This document shows positions 17,353 through 25,771 of a stretch of 64,000 nt of DNA, one piece after another. The DNA comes from Pseudomonas monteilii NBRC 103158 = DSM 14164 (GTDB lineage: Bacteria; Pseudomonadota; Gammaproteobacteria; Pseudomonadales; Pseudomonadaceae): contig NZ_BBIS01000049.1 of assembly GCF_000730605.1 (NCBI RefSeq), positions 1-64,000 of the forward strand, written 5' to 3'. Every line of letters begins with the position of its first letter. Position 1 is the first letter of the stretch. The notes under the pieces are model-generated. The model saw only the letters and a list, made by a program, of their open reading frames with translations. It did not search any database and was not told where the DNA came from. A program made the position numbers and the translations under genes.

Positions 17353-18747
17353 TCAAAAAAGCCGGTTCAGGCCGTCGTAGGCAGCTACCCGGTAGGCTTC
17401 GGCCATGGTCGGGTAGTTGAACGTGGTGTTGACGAAGTACTTCAGGTTGTTGTGCTCACCCGGCTGGTTCATGATCGCCTGGCCGATGTGGACAATTTCC
17501 GAAGCCTGGTAGCCGAAGCAGTGCACGCCGAGGATTTCCAGGGTTTCGCGGTGGAACAGGATCTTCAGCATGCCCTGCGGCTCGCCGGCGATCTGCGCAC
17601 GCGCCATGCCCTTGAAGAAGGCCTTGCCCACTTCGTACGGCACCTTGGCCTGGGTCAGCTCCTGCTCGTTCTTGCCGATCGAGCTGATCTCCGGAATGGT
17701 GTAGATGCCGGTCGGCACGTCATTGACGAAGCGCCAGCTGCCATTGTCGACGATGCTGCCAGCCGCTGAACGGCCCTGGTCATGGGCGGCACTGGCCAGG
17801 CTTGGCCAGCCGATCACGTCGCCTGCACCGTAGATGTTCGACACGCTGGTGCGGTAGGCCTCGTCGACCTCGATCTGGCCACGGCCGTTAACCTTGATAC
17901 CGATGTTCTCCAGGCCCAGCTTGTCGGTGTTGCCGGTACGGCCGTTGCACCACAGCAAGGCGTCGGCCTTGATCTTCTTGCCCGACTTCAGGTGCAGGAC
18001 AACCCCGTTGTCCAGGCCTTCGACGCGCTCATACTCTTCGTTATGGCGCACGGTGATGTTGTTGTTGCTGAAGTGGTAGCTCAACGCCTGGGAAATTTCC
18101 GAATCCAGGAAGCTCAGCAGCTGGCCACGGTTGTCCACCAGCTCTACCAGCACGCCCAGGCCACTGAAGATAGAGGCGTATTCGCAACCGATCACACCGG
18201 CGCCGTACACGATCAGCTTGCGCGGGGTGTGGCTGAGGCTGAGGATGGTGTCGCTGTCGTACACGCGCGGGTGGTGGAAGTCGATGTCGGCCGGGCGATA
18301 CGGGCGCGAGCCAGTGGCGATGATGATGTGCTTGGCGTTGAGTTTTTCCACCACGCCGTTCGGGCACACCACTTCGACGGTTTGCTCGTCGGCAAAGCTG
18401 CCGGTGCCGAAGAACAAGTCAACGCGGTTACGGGCGTAGTAACCAGTGCGCGATGCCACCTGCTTGGCAATCACCTTCTCGGCGCTTTTCAGCACGTCCG
18501 GGAACGAGAACCAGCGTGGCTCACCGATGGCACGGAACATCGGGTTGGTGTTGAACTGCATGATCTGCCGCACCGAGTGACGCAGTGCCTTGGACGGGAT
18601 GGTACCCAGGTGGGTGCAGTTGCCACCAACCTGGCGACGGTCATCGACCATCGCTACCTTGCGCCCTGCTTTGGCGGCGTTCATTGCCGCGCCTTCACCG
18701 GCCGGGCCGGAACCCAGCACCACTACGTCGTAGTTGTAGACAGCCAT
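17353..18747 (-). CDS. sthA: Soluble pyridine nucleotide transhydrogenase
   Basis: SthA is an FAD enzyme that transfers hydride between NADPH and NAD+, balancing the two pools. The 464-residue protein begins MAVYNYDVVVLGSGPAGEGAAMNAAKAG (FAD Rossmann motif). It has GGNCTHLGTIPSKALRHS, in which only one of the two redox cysteines of related disulfide reductases remains, as is normal for SthA. A second Rossmann motif is VYGAGVIGCEYASIFSGLG, and the end is GEHNNLKYFVNTTFNYPTMAEAYRVAA. ATG 18747 gives the canonical length; an ATG nine codons upstream is less likely. Confidence 0.96.
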   Translation of the reverse strand: MAVYNYDVVVLGSGPAGEGAAMNAAKAGRKVAMVDDRRQVGGNCTHLGTIPSKALRHSVRQIMQFNTNPMFRAIGEPRWFSFPDVLKSAEKVIAKQVASRTGYYARNRVDLFFGTGSFADEQTVEVVCPNGVVEKLNAKHIIIATGSRPYRPADIDFHHPRVYDSDTILSLSHTPRKLIVYGAGVIGCEYASIFSGLGVLVELVDNRGQLLSFLDSEISQALSYHFSNNNITVRHNEEYERVEGLDNGVVLHLKSGKKIKADALLWCNGRTGNTDKLGLENIGIKVNGRGQIEVDEAYRTSVSNIYGAGDVIGWPSLASAAHDQGRSAAGSIVDNGSWRFVNDVPTGIYTIPEISSIGKNEQELTQAKVPYEVGKAFFKGMARAQIAGEPQGMLKILFHRETLEILGVHCFGYQASEIVHIGQAIMNQPGEHNNLKYFVNTTFNYPTMAEAYRVAAYDGLNRLF

Positions 18748-18951
18748 GCGTACTCCTTCAGAACTGGCCCGCAAGCCACGGTCGCTCGCGGGGCGCGATC
18801 ATGCCGCCGGGGCGTCATGAGAAAATTCGGGTGCAGTCTAATCAAGCGTGAACGCCGCGCACATTAACCCTTGGTCGCGTCGTAGGCCAATTTCGCCCGC
18901 ACTACATATGGTTTACCCATTCCCTGGCGGCAATCATCCCTGCCTGCGCTT

Positions 18952-19950
18952 TCAATCGCCTTTCACCGCCCGTTCGAATGCGGGCGTAGCTCGGGAGACG
19001 AAGCCACCCTCGGCCCGAGTCACCAATACCGCAGCCAGGCCATGCGCCAGGGCAAAATCCCAGCCACGCTCAGGGCCAAGGATCAGCAGCAGCGTCGAAT
19101 AACCGTCGGCCTGCAGCGCCGAAGCGTGTAGCACGGTGACGGCGGCCAGGTCATGTTGCACCGGGCGCCCCAGGCGGGCATCGAAGGCGTGCGAATAGCG
19201 CCGGCCATTCTGCTCGAAATAGTGCCGATAGTCACCCGAGGTTGATACTGAAAGGCCATTGACCGGGATGATCTGCCGGGCGATCTGGCGGTCTTCGCGG
19301 GGCAGTTCCAGGGCGATGCGCCAAGGGCTGCCATCGGGTTTGCGGCCGACCGCCTTGAGCTCGCCAGTGGCCTCGGCGACAAAGCGGGTTACGCCCATGG
19401 CTTGCAGGCGAGCGGCTATCAGGTCGACGGCATGGCCGGCGGCCATGCTGTTGAAGTCGAGCTGCACCGGGGCGTCCTTGCACAGGGCCTGGCCTTTGAT
19501 GTGCAAGTGCCGGTAGCCCACGCGCTGGCGCACCTGGGCCAGGGCTTGCGGGTCCGGCACCTGCTCGTGGCGGGCCTGAGGGCCAAAGCCCCACAGGTTG
19601 AGCAAGGGCTCGACGGTGAGGTCGAAGGCGCCATCGCTCTGCTCGGCCATGTGCTGGCCAAGGTTGACCAGTTCGAGCATGTCGGGCGGCAGCGCCAGGC
19701 ACTGGTTGGCGGGCAACTGGTTGAACAGGCTGACGACGGAGTCTGCGCGATAGGTCGAATAGTGCTGGTCGATGTCGCCCAGGATGGTTTCGACCGCCGC
19801 TTGCACCTGTTCCGGCGCCGGGCCGCCGGGCTCACGGACGTACTGGATGCTGTAGCTGCTGCCCATGGTCGGGCCACCCAGGCGCTCCAGGATAGGGCCT
19901 TGGTTGCAGGCGGTTAGCAGCAGGAGGAAGGACAGTAAGGCTTTGCGCAA
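18952..19950 (-). CDS. apbE: FAD:protein FMN transferase ApbE (lipoprotein)
   Basis: ApbE attaches FMN to threonine residues of periplasmic-facing flavoproteins such as the Nqr and Rnf subunits. The protein has a short lipoprotein signal ending LLLLTAC (Cys15). It then has GGPTMGSSYSIQYV, YRADSVVSLFN, the SMAAGHAVD segment, ATGELKAVGRKPDGSPWRIALE and STSGDYRHYFEQNGRRYSHAFDARLGRPV, all typical of the family. I place the start at TTG 19950 (332 aa): CCAGGA lies 9 bases upstream and the signal peptide begins directly. An ATG at 19995 would put 15 residues before it. Confidence 0.9.
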   Translation of the reverse strand: MRKALLSFLLLLTACNQGPILERLGGPTMGSSYSIQYVREPGGPAPEQVQAAVETILGDIDQHYSTYRADSVVSLFNQLPANQCLALPPDMLELVNLGQHMAEQSDGAFDLTVEPLLNLWGFGPQARHEQVPDPQALAQVRQRVGYRHLHIKGQALCKDAPVQLDFNSMAAGHAVDLIAARLQAMGVTRFVAEATGELKAVGRKPDGSPWRIALELPREDRQIARQIIPVNGLSVSTSGDYRHYFEQNGRRYSHAFDARLGRPVQHDLAAVTVLHASALQADGYSTLLLILGPERGWDFALAHGLAAVLVTRAEGGFVSRATPAFERAVKGD

Positions 19951-19999
19951 AAAATCGGTTCCTGGGTGCTTGGCTTGGATTCTGTGGTGTGGCACATAC

Positions 20000-20023
20000 C
20001 GAGCGCCGCGCGGGCGGCGCTCG
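20000..20023. repeat. Palindromic repeat, family CGAGCGCCGC (copy 1)
   Basis: CGAGCGCCGC and GCGGCGCTCG flank the loop GCGG. The same 24 bases, followed by ATCT, recur at 29161-29184. This copy sits between the start of apbE and the gapB terminator. Confidence 0.85.
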
Positions 20024-20056
20024 ATCTAACAGACGCCACACAACTTACTCCAGCCA

Positions 20057-20089
20057 AAAAAAACGGGAACCCGAAGGTTCCCGTTTTTT
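20057..20089 (-). terminator. Intrinsic terminator of gapB
   Basis: CGGGAACC and GGTTCCCG (20064-20083) form a perfect stem with A-tract and T-tract flanks on both sides. It can work on either strand and directly follows the gapB stop codon on the minus strand. Confidence 0.9.
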
Positions 20090-20107
20090 CATTGCCTTAC
20101 AAGCGCA

Positions 20108-21556
20108 TTAGCGTGGAAACGCTGGCGGGTTCACACCGGCCATCTCTTCCATCACGCGAACCACCTGGCAGCTGTAACCGAACTCGTTGTCGTACCAGAC
20201 GTACAGAACAACGCGGTTGTCGTTGGCGATGGTGGCTTCAGCGTCAACCACACCGGCGTGGCGCGAGCCGACGAAGTCGGTCGAAACCACTTCCTGCGAG
20301 CTGACGTAGTCGATCTGCTTGTGCAGTTCCGAGTGCATGGCGGTCTGGCGCAGGTACTCGTTGATCTCGTCGCGCGAGGTGGCCTTTTCCAGGTTCAGGT
20401 TCAGGATGGCCATCGAAACGTTCGGCGTCGGCACGCGAATGGCGTTGCCGGTCAGCTTGCCCTTCAGCACTGGCAGTGCCTTGGCGGCAGCAGTGGCGGC
20501 GCCGGTTTCGGTAATAACCATGTTCAGCGGCGCGGCACGGCCACGGCGGCTGCCCTTGTGGAAGTTGTCGATCAGGTTCTGGTCGTTGGTGAACGAGTGA
20601 ACGGTTTCGACGTGGCCGTTGACGATGCCGTACTGGTCGTTGATGGCCTTGAGCACCGGCACGATGGCGTTGGTGGTGCAGGAAGCTGCCGAGATGATCT
20701 TGTCATCGGCGGCGATGTCACCGTGGTTGATGCCGTGCACGATATTCTTCAGCGCGCCCTTGCCAGGTGCGGTGAGGATCACGCGGGCAGCGCCCGGGCA
20801 GGCCAGGTGCTGGCCCAGGCCGTCAGCGTCACGCCATACGCCGGTGTTGTCGACGATCAGCGCGTTGTCGATGCCGTACTGGGTGTAGTCGACTTCGCTC
20901 GGGCTCTTGGCGTAGATAACCTGGATCAGGTTGCCGTTGGCGGTGATGGTGTTGTTGGCTTCATCGATGGTGATGGTGCCATCGAACGGGCCGTGAACCG
21001 AGTCACGACGCAGCAGGCTGGCACGTTTGACCAGGTCGTTTTCGGCGCCTTTGCGCACGACGATGGCACGCAGGCGCAGGCCGTCACCACCACCGGTCTT
21101 CTCGATCAGGATGCGCGCCAGCAGGCGGCCGATGCGGCCGAAGCCGTACAGGACAACGTCGGTGCCTTTACGGGCCGAAGCGTTCTGCTGGCCAACCACG
21201 TCAGCCAGCTCTTCACGGACGAACTGCTCGGCAGTGCGGCCATTGCCTTCCTGCTTGAACTTGTTGGCCAGCTTGCCCAGGTCGACCGAAGCGGCGCCCA
21301 GTTTCAGCTCGCTCATGGCCTTGAGCAGTGGGAATGTCTCGTGGACGGACAGTTCGGTTTCGTCGGCTTGACGATGACGCGCAAAGCGGTGCGCCTTGAG
21401 GATCGAGATAACCGAACGGTTGATCAGGCTGCGGCCATAAATCGAGCTCACCACATTGTTGTTGCGGTAGAGCTGACCGATAAGCGGGATCATCGCTTCA
21501 GCCAGGGCTTCACGATCAATCCACTCACCAAGACACTGGTCGGGCTTCTGAGTCAC
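20108..21556 (-). CDS. gapB: Glyceraldehyde-3-phosphate dehydrogenase, long GapB type
   Basis: This NAD(P)-dependent GAPDH has a ~125-residue N-terminal extension ahead of the Rossmann motif YGFGRIGRLLARIL. The catalytic Cys is in ISAASCTTNAIVPVL and the substrate loop HSFTNDQNLID follows. The end is YVWYDNEFGYSCQVVRVMEEM. The extension (TQKPDQCLGEWIDREALAEAMIPL) is typical of the PA3001/GapB group, thought to work mainly in the gluconeogenic direction. I prefer GTG 21556 (482 aa) because GGAAGG lies 5 bases before it; ATG 21571 has no Shine-Dalgarno. It is divergent from mfd. Confidence 0.92.
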   Translation of the reverse strand: MTQKPDQCLGEWIDREALAEAMIPLIGQLYRNNNVVSSIYGRSLINRSVISILKAHRFARHRQADETELSVHETFPLLKAMSELKLGAASVDLGKLANKFKQEGNGRTAEQFVREELADVVGQQNASARKGTDVVLYGFGRIGRLLARILIEKTGGGDGLRLRAIVVRKGAENDLVKRASLLRRDSVHGPFDGTITIDEANNTITANGNLIQVIYAKSPSEVDYTQYGIDNALIVDNTGVWRDADGLGQHLACPGAARVILTAPGKGALKNIVHGINHGDIAADDKIISAASCTTNAIVPVLKAINDQYGIVNGHVETVHSFTNDQNLIDNFHKGSRRGRAAPLNMVITETGAATAAAKALPVLKGKLTGNAIRVPTPNVSMAILNLNLEKATSRDEINEYLRQTAMHSELHKQIDYVSSQEVVSTDFVGSRHAGVVDAEATIANDNRVVLYVWYDNEFGYSCQVVRVMEEMAGVNPPAFPR

Positions 21557-21738
21557 GGGAACCTTCCACATGTAGGGACAGAAAAAAGGGGCTACATTAT
21601 GACGCCCCAACGCGGAACCGGCAATGAGCGCCTGTCGCAGTCACGCAAGCCAGCGTTCATGCCCTTTCAAGCCTGACAGGCGGCACTGGCACCGGTACAA
21701 TCGGTCTCTTTGCCGCAACGCTTGGAGTGCAATCTCCC

Positions 21739-24700
21739 GTGTCAGTTCTGCGCCTACCGCAAATGTCGGCCACGGCCGGCAAACAAACCTGGGGCAACCT
21801 GCCCGGTGCCGCCCTCAGCCTTGCCATCGCCGAGGCCGCCAGCAGCGCTGGCCGCTTCACCCTGCTGCTGACGGCCGACAGCCAGGCCGCCGACCGTCTG
21901 GAACAGGAGCTGCGCTTCTTTGCCCCAGACCTGCCGGTGCTGCCGTTCCCCGATTGGGAAACCCTGCCCTACGACCTGTTCTCGCCACACCAGGACATCA
22001 TTTCCCAGCGCATCGCCAGCCTGTACCGGCTGCCGGAGCTGAGCCACGGCATCCTCGTGGTGCCGGTCACCACCGCCCTGCACCGCCTGGCTCCCACACG
22101 CTTTCTGCTAGGCAGCAGCCTGGTGCTGGATGTGGGCCAGACCATCGACGTGGAACAGATGCGTACGCGCCTGGAGGCCAGCGGCTATCGCTGCGTCGAC
22201 ACCGTGTACGAGCATGGCGAGTTTGCCGTGCGCGGCGCGCTGATCGACCTGTTCCCGATGGGCAGCAAACTGCCCTACCGTATCGACCTGTTCGATGACG
22301 AGATCGAGACGCTGCGCACCTTCGACCCCGAGACCCAGCGCTCGATCGACAAGGTGGATTCGGTGCGCCTGCTGCCGGCACGCGAATTCCCGATGCAGAA
22401 AGAGGAAGTGACCCGCTTCAAGGCGCGCTTTCGCGAGCGCTTCGACGTCGACTTCCGCCGCTGCGCCATCTTCCAAGACCTGGCCAGCGGCATCATCCCC
22501 GCCGGTATCGAGTACTACCTGCCACTGTTCTTCGAAGAAACCTCGACCCTGTTCGACTACCTGCCAGCCGACACCCAGGTGTTCTCGCTGCCCGGTGTGG
22601 AGCAGGCCGCCGAACACTTCTGGAACGACGTACGCGGGCGCTATGAAGACCGTCGCGGCGACCTGAGCCGGCCACTGCTGCCACCGGCCGAGCTGTTCCT
22701 GCCGGTGGAAGACTGCTTTGCCCGGCTCAAGCAGTGGCCGCGGGTGGTGGTCAGCAGCGAAGACCTCGACCCGGGCGCGGGCCGCGAGCGCTTCCCGGCA
22801 CGCGCCTTGCCCAACCTGGCCATCGAGGCCAAGGCCAACCAGCCACTGGCCGAACTGGCCAACTTCCTCGACCAGTTCCCCGGCCGCGTGCTGTTCACCG
22901 CCGAATCGGCGGGCCGCCGCGAAGTGTTGCTGGAACTGCTCGACCGGCTGAAGCTGCGCCCGCATACCGTCGACGGCTGGGACGATTTCATTACCGGCAG
23001 CGAGCGCCTGGCAATCACCATTGCTCCGCTGGACGACGGCCTGGTGCTGGACGACCCAGGCCTGGCCCTGGTGGCCGAAAGCGCGCTGTTCGGCCAGCGG
23101 GTGATGCAGCGCCGACGCCGCGACAAGCGTGGCGAAACCGCCAACGACGCCGTCATCAAGAACCTCACCGAACTACGCGAAGGCGCGCCAGTGGTGCACA
23201 TCGACCACGGTGTAGGACGCTACCTGGGCCTGGCCACCCTGGAAATCGACGGCCAGGCCGCCGAGTTCCTTACCCTGGAATACGCCGAGAACGCCAAGCT
23301 GTATGTGCCAGTGGCCAACCTGCACCTGATCGCCCGCTACACCGGTAGCGACGACGCGCTGGCGCCGTTGCACAGGCTGGGCTCGGAGGCCTGGCAGAAA
23401 GCCAAGCGCAAGGCCGCCGAACAGGTGCGCGACGTGGCCGCCGAGCTGCTCGACATCTATGCCCGCCGCGCTGCGCGCAAGGGTTATGCGTTTGCCGACC
23501 CGTCTGCCGACTACGCCACCTTCAGCGCCGGCTTCCCTTTCGAAGAAACCCCGGACCAGCAAGCCGCCATCGAAGCCGTGCGTGCCGACATGCTGGCACC
23601 CAAGCCGATGGACCGTCTGGTGTGCGGCGATGTCGGCTTCGGCAAAACCGAAGTGGCCATGCGCGCCGCGTTCATCGCTGTGCACAGCGGCCGCCAGGTG
23701 GCCGTGCTGGTGCCCACCACCCTGCTCGCCCAGCAGCACTACAACAGTTTCCGCGACCGCTTCGCCGACTGGCCGGTGACCGTGGAAGTGATGAGCCGCT
23801 TCAAATCCGCCAAGGAAGTGGCCGCCGCTGCCGCCGACCTGGCCGAAGGCAAGATCGACATCCTCATCGGCACCCACAAGCTGCTGCAGGACGATGTGCG
23901 CTTCAAGGACCTAGGCCTGGCCATCATCGACGAAGAACACCGTTTTGGCGTGCGCCAGAAGGAGCAACTGAAGGCCCTGCGCAGCGAGGTCGACATCCTT
24001 ACCCTCACCGCCACGCCGATTCCGCGCACGCTGAACATGGCGGTAGCGGGCATGCGCGACCTGTCGATCATCGCCACGCCGCCAGCGCGCCGCCTGTCGG
24101 TGCGCACCTTCGTCATGGAGCAGAACAAGAGCACGGTCAAGGAAGCGCTGTTGCGTGAACTGCTGCGCGGTGGCCAGGTGTACTACCTGCACAACGATGT
24201 GAAAACCATCGAAAAATGCGCCGCCGACCTCGCCGAACTGGTACCCGAGGCGCGCATCGGCATTGGCCACGGGCAAATGCGCGAGCGCGAGCTGGAACAG
24301 GTGATGAGCGACTTCTACCACAAGCGCTTCAACGTGCTGGTGGCCTCGACCATCATCGAAACCGGCATCGACGTGCCCAGCGCCAACACCATCGTCATCG
24401 AGCGTGCCGACAAGTTCGGCCTGGCCCAGTTGCACCAGTTGCGTGGCCGGGTCGGCCGCAGCCACCACCAGGCCTACGCCTACCTGCTCACGCCCACCCG
24501 GCAGAAAGTCAGCGCCGACGCCGAAAAACGCCTGGAGGCTATCGCCAACACCCAGGACCTGGGCGCCGGTTTCGTGCTGGCCACCAACGACCTGGAAATC
24601 CGCGGTGCGGGCGAGCTGCTGGGCGAAGGTCAAAGCGGGCAGATCCAGGCGGTGGGCTTCACCCTGTACATGGAAATGCTCGAACGTGCGGTGAAGGCGA

Positions 24701-25188
24701 TTCGCAAAGGCACCCAGCCGAACCTCGAACAGCCACTGGGTGGTGGCCCGGAGATCAACCTGCGCCTGCCGGCGCTGATCCCCGAAGACTACCTGCCCGA
24801 CGTGCATGCACGGCTGATCCTGTACAAGCGCATTGCCTCGGCGGCCGACGAAGAAGGCCTCAAAGACCTGCAAGTGGAAATGATCGACCGCTTCGGCCTG
24901 CTGCCGGAGCCGACCAAGAACCTGATGCGCCTGACCTCGCTCAAGCTGCTTGCGGAAAAGCTCGGCATCAAGAAAGTCGACGCCGGCCCCAATGGCGGCA
25001 AGCTCGAGTTCGAGGCCGAAACCCCGGTCGACCCGCTGACCCTGATCAAGCTGATCCAGGGGCAGCCCAAACGCTACAAGTTCGAAGGTGCGACCCAGTT
25101 CCGTTTCCTGGTGCCGATGGAGCGCCCCGACGAACGTTTCAACACCCTGGAGGCGCTGTTCGAGCGCCTGACCCCACAGCCTGCCTAA
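21739..25188 (+). CDS. mfd: Transcription-repair coupling factor Mfd
   Basis: Mfd releases RNA polymerase stalled at DNA lesions and recruits UvrA for nucleotide excision repair. The 1149-residue length is standard. It has a UvrB-like N-terminal module with FPDWETLPYD, an RNA-polymerase-interacting CarD-like domain (VVHIDHGVGRYLGLATLEIDG, about 475-495), and the superfamily 2 helicase/translocase: Walker A CGDVGFGKTEVAMRAAF, DEEH box IIDEEHRFGVRQKE, TATPIPRTLNMA, TIIETGIDVPSANT and QLHQLRGRVGRS. The GTG at 21739 fits homologues (MSVLRLP). An in-frame GTG four codons earlier overlaps the GGAG ribosome site. csiV follows after 9 bases. Confidence 0.96.
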   Translation: MSVLRLPQMSATAGKQTWGNLPGAALSLAIAEAASSAGRFTLLLTADSQAADRLEQELRFFAPDLPVLPFPDWETLPYDLFSPHQDIISQRIASLYRLPELSHGILVVPVTTALHRLAPTRFLLGSSLVLDVGQTIDVEQMRTRLEASGYRCVDTVYEHGEFAVRGALIDLFPMGSKLPYRIDLFDDEIETLRTFDPETQRSIDKVDSVRLLPAREFPMQKEEVTRFKARFRERFDVDFRRCAIFQDLASGIIPAGIEYYLPLFFEETSTLFDYLPADTQVFSLPGVEQAAEHFWNDVRGRYEDRRGDLSRPLLPPAELFLPVEDCFARLKQWPRVVVSSEDLDPGAGRERFPARALPNLAIEAKANQPLAELANFLDQFPGRVLFTAESAGRREVLLELLDRLKLRPHTVDGWDDFITGSERLAITIAPLDDGLVLDDPGLALVAESALFGQRVMQRRRRDKRGETANDAVIKNLTELREGAPVVHIDHGVGRYLGLATLEIDGQAAEFLTLEYAENAKLYVPVANLHLIARYTGSDDALAPLHRLGSEAWQKAKRKAAEQVRDVAAELLDIYARRAARKGYAFADPSADYATFSAGFPFEETPDQQAAIEAVRADMLAPKPMDRLVCGDVGFGKTEVAMRAAFIAVHSGRQVAVLVPTTLLAQQHYNSFRDRFADWPVTVEVMSRFKSAKEVAAAAADLAEGKIDILIGTHKLLQDDVRFKDLGLAIIDEEHRFGVRQKEQLKALRSEVDILTLTATPIPRTLNMAVAGMRDLSIIATPPARRLSVRTFVMEQNKSTVKEALLRELLRGGQVYYLHNDVKTIEKCAADLAELVPEARIGIGHGQMRERELEQVMSDFYHKRFNVLVASTIIETGIDVPSANTIVIERADKFGLAQLHQLRGRVGRSHHQAYAYLLTPTRQKVSADAEKRLEAIANTQDLGAGFVLATNDLEIRGAGELLGEGQSGQIQAVGFTLYMEMLERAVKAIRKGTQPNLEQPLGGGPEINLRLPALIPEDYLPDVHARLILYKRIASAADEEGLKDLQVEMIDRFGLLPEPTKNLMRLTSLKLLAEKLGIKKVDAGPNGGKLEFEAETPVDPLTLIKLIQGQPKRYKFEGATQFRFLVPMERPDERFNTLEALFERLTPQPA

Positions 25189-25197
25189 GGAAGATCC

Positions 25198-25770
25198 ATG
25201 CGTGCCATCCGTAGCCTGACCCTGCTGCTGGCGCTGTTTGCGCCAGCCGCCTTCGCCGAAGGCCTGTATCAGGTTGAAATGATCCTGGTGCGGCAAAACA
25301 GCGTGCCCGCCTTCACCAGCCCGTTCGCCCCGGAAAACTGGAGCGCCGGCGCCCCACGCCTGGAAAAGGATGCCGAGCGCCGCCTGGCGCTGGAGGACGA
25401 AGCCACCCGCCTGGAAGCCACTGCCGACTACACCGTATTGATGCACAAGGCATGGCAGCAGCAAGTGGGCAGCGAGCCCAGCCGCATTGCCCTGGGCGAA
25501 GGTGCTGAGCAGTTCGGCCACTTCCCCATCGAAGGTAACCTGAGCATCGCCGAAGGCCGCTTCATCACTGTCGACGCCAACTTCTGGGTCAACCAGCTGG
25601 ACGGCAACGGCAACGTGCTGCAAAGCGAGCAGTTCAAGCAGAGCAACAGCAACGTCAAGGGCGGCCAGCTGACCTTCCTCGACGGCGGCCACCTGGCCGT
25701 GCTGCTGAAGGTGACGCCACCGGGTACGCCGAAAATGCCGGTGGTGGACCCGGAGATGATGGAGCAGTGA
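25198..25770 (+). CDS. csiV: CsiV family periplasmic peptidoglycan-binding protein
   Basis: This 190-residue secreted protein has a signal peptide (MRAIRSLTLLLALFAPAAFAEG) followed by YQVEMILVRQNSVPAFTSPFAPENW, the conserved start of CsiV proteins. In Vibrio cholerae CsiV binds peptidoglycan and activates the cell-wall synthase pathway involving PBP1A. Here it lies between mfd (9 bases upstream) and the SNF2 helicase (1 base downstream), in the position usual for gamma-proteobacteria, with AAGGAAG before the ATG. Family membership is good; the function is taken from V. cholerae. Confidence 0.82.
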   Translation: MRAIRSLTLLLALFAPAAFAEGLYQVEMILVRQNSVPAFTSPFAPENWSAGAPRLEKDAERRLALEDEATRLEATADYTVLMHKAWQQQVGSEPSRIALGEGAEQFGHFPIEGNLSIAEGRFITVDANFWVNQLDGNGNVLQSEQFKQSNSNVKGGQLTFLDGGHLAVLLKVTPPGTPKMPVVDPEMMEQ

Positions 25771-25771
25771 C

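Noticed and set aside
17353..18747. Missing second redox cysteine in SthA
   Set aside because: Soluble transhydrogenases normally lack the full CxxxxC pair of related disulfide reductases.
18952..19950. Ala instead of Lys in the ApbE DxxxxAKGxAxD-like segment
   Set aside because: E. coli ApbE also departs from that pattern, so the change does not imply an inactive enzyme.
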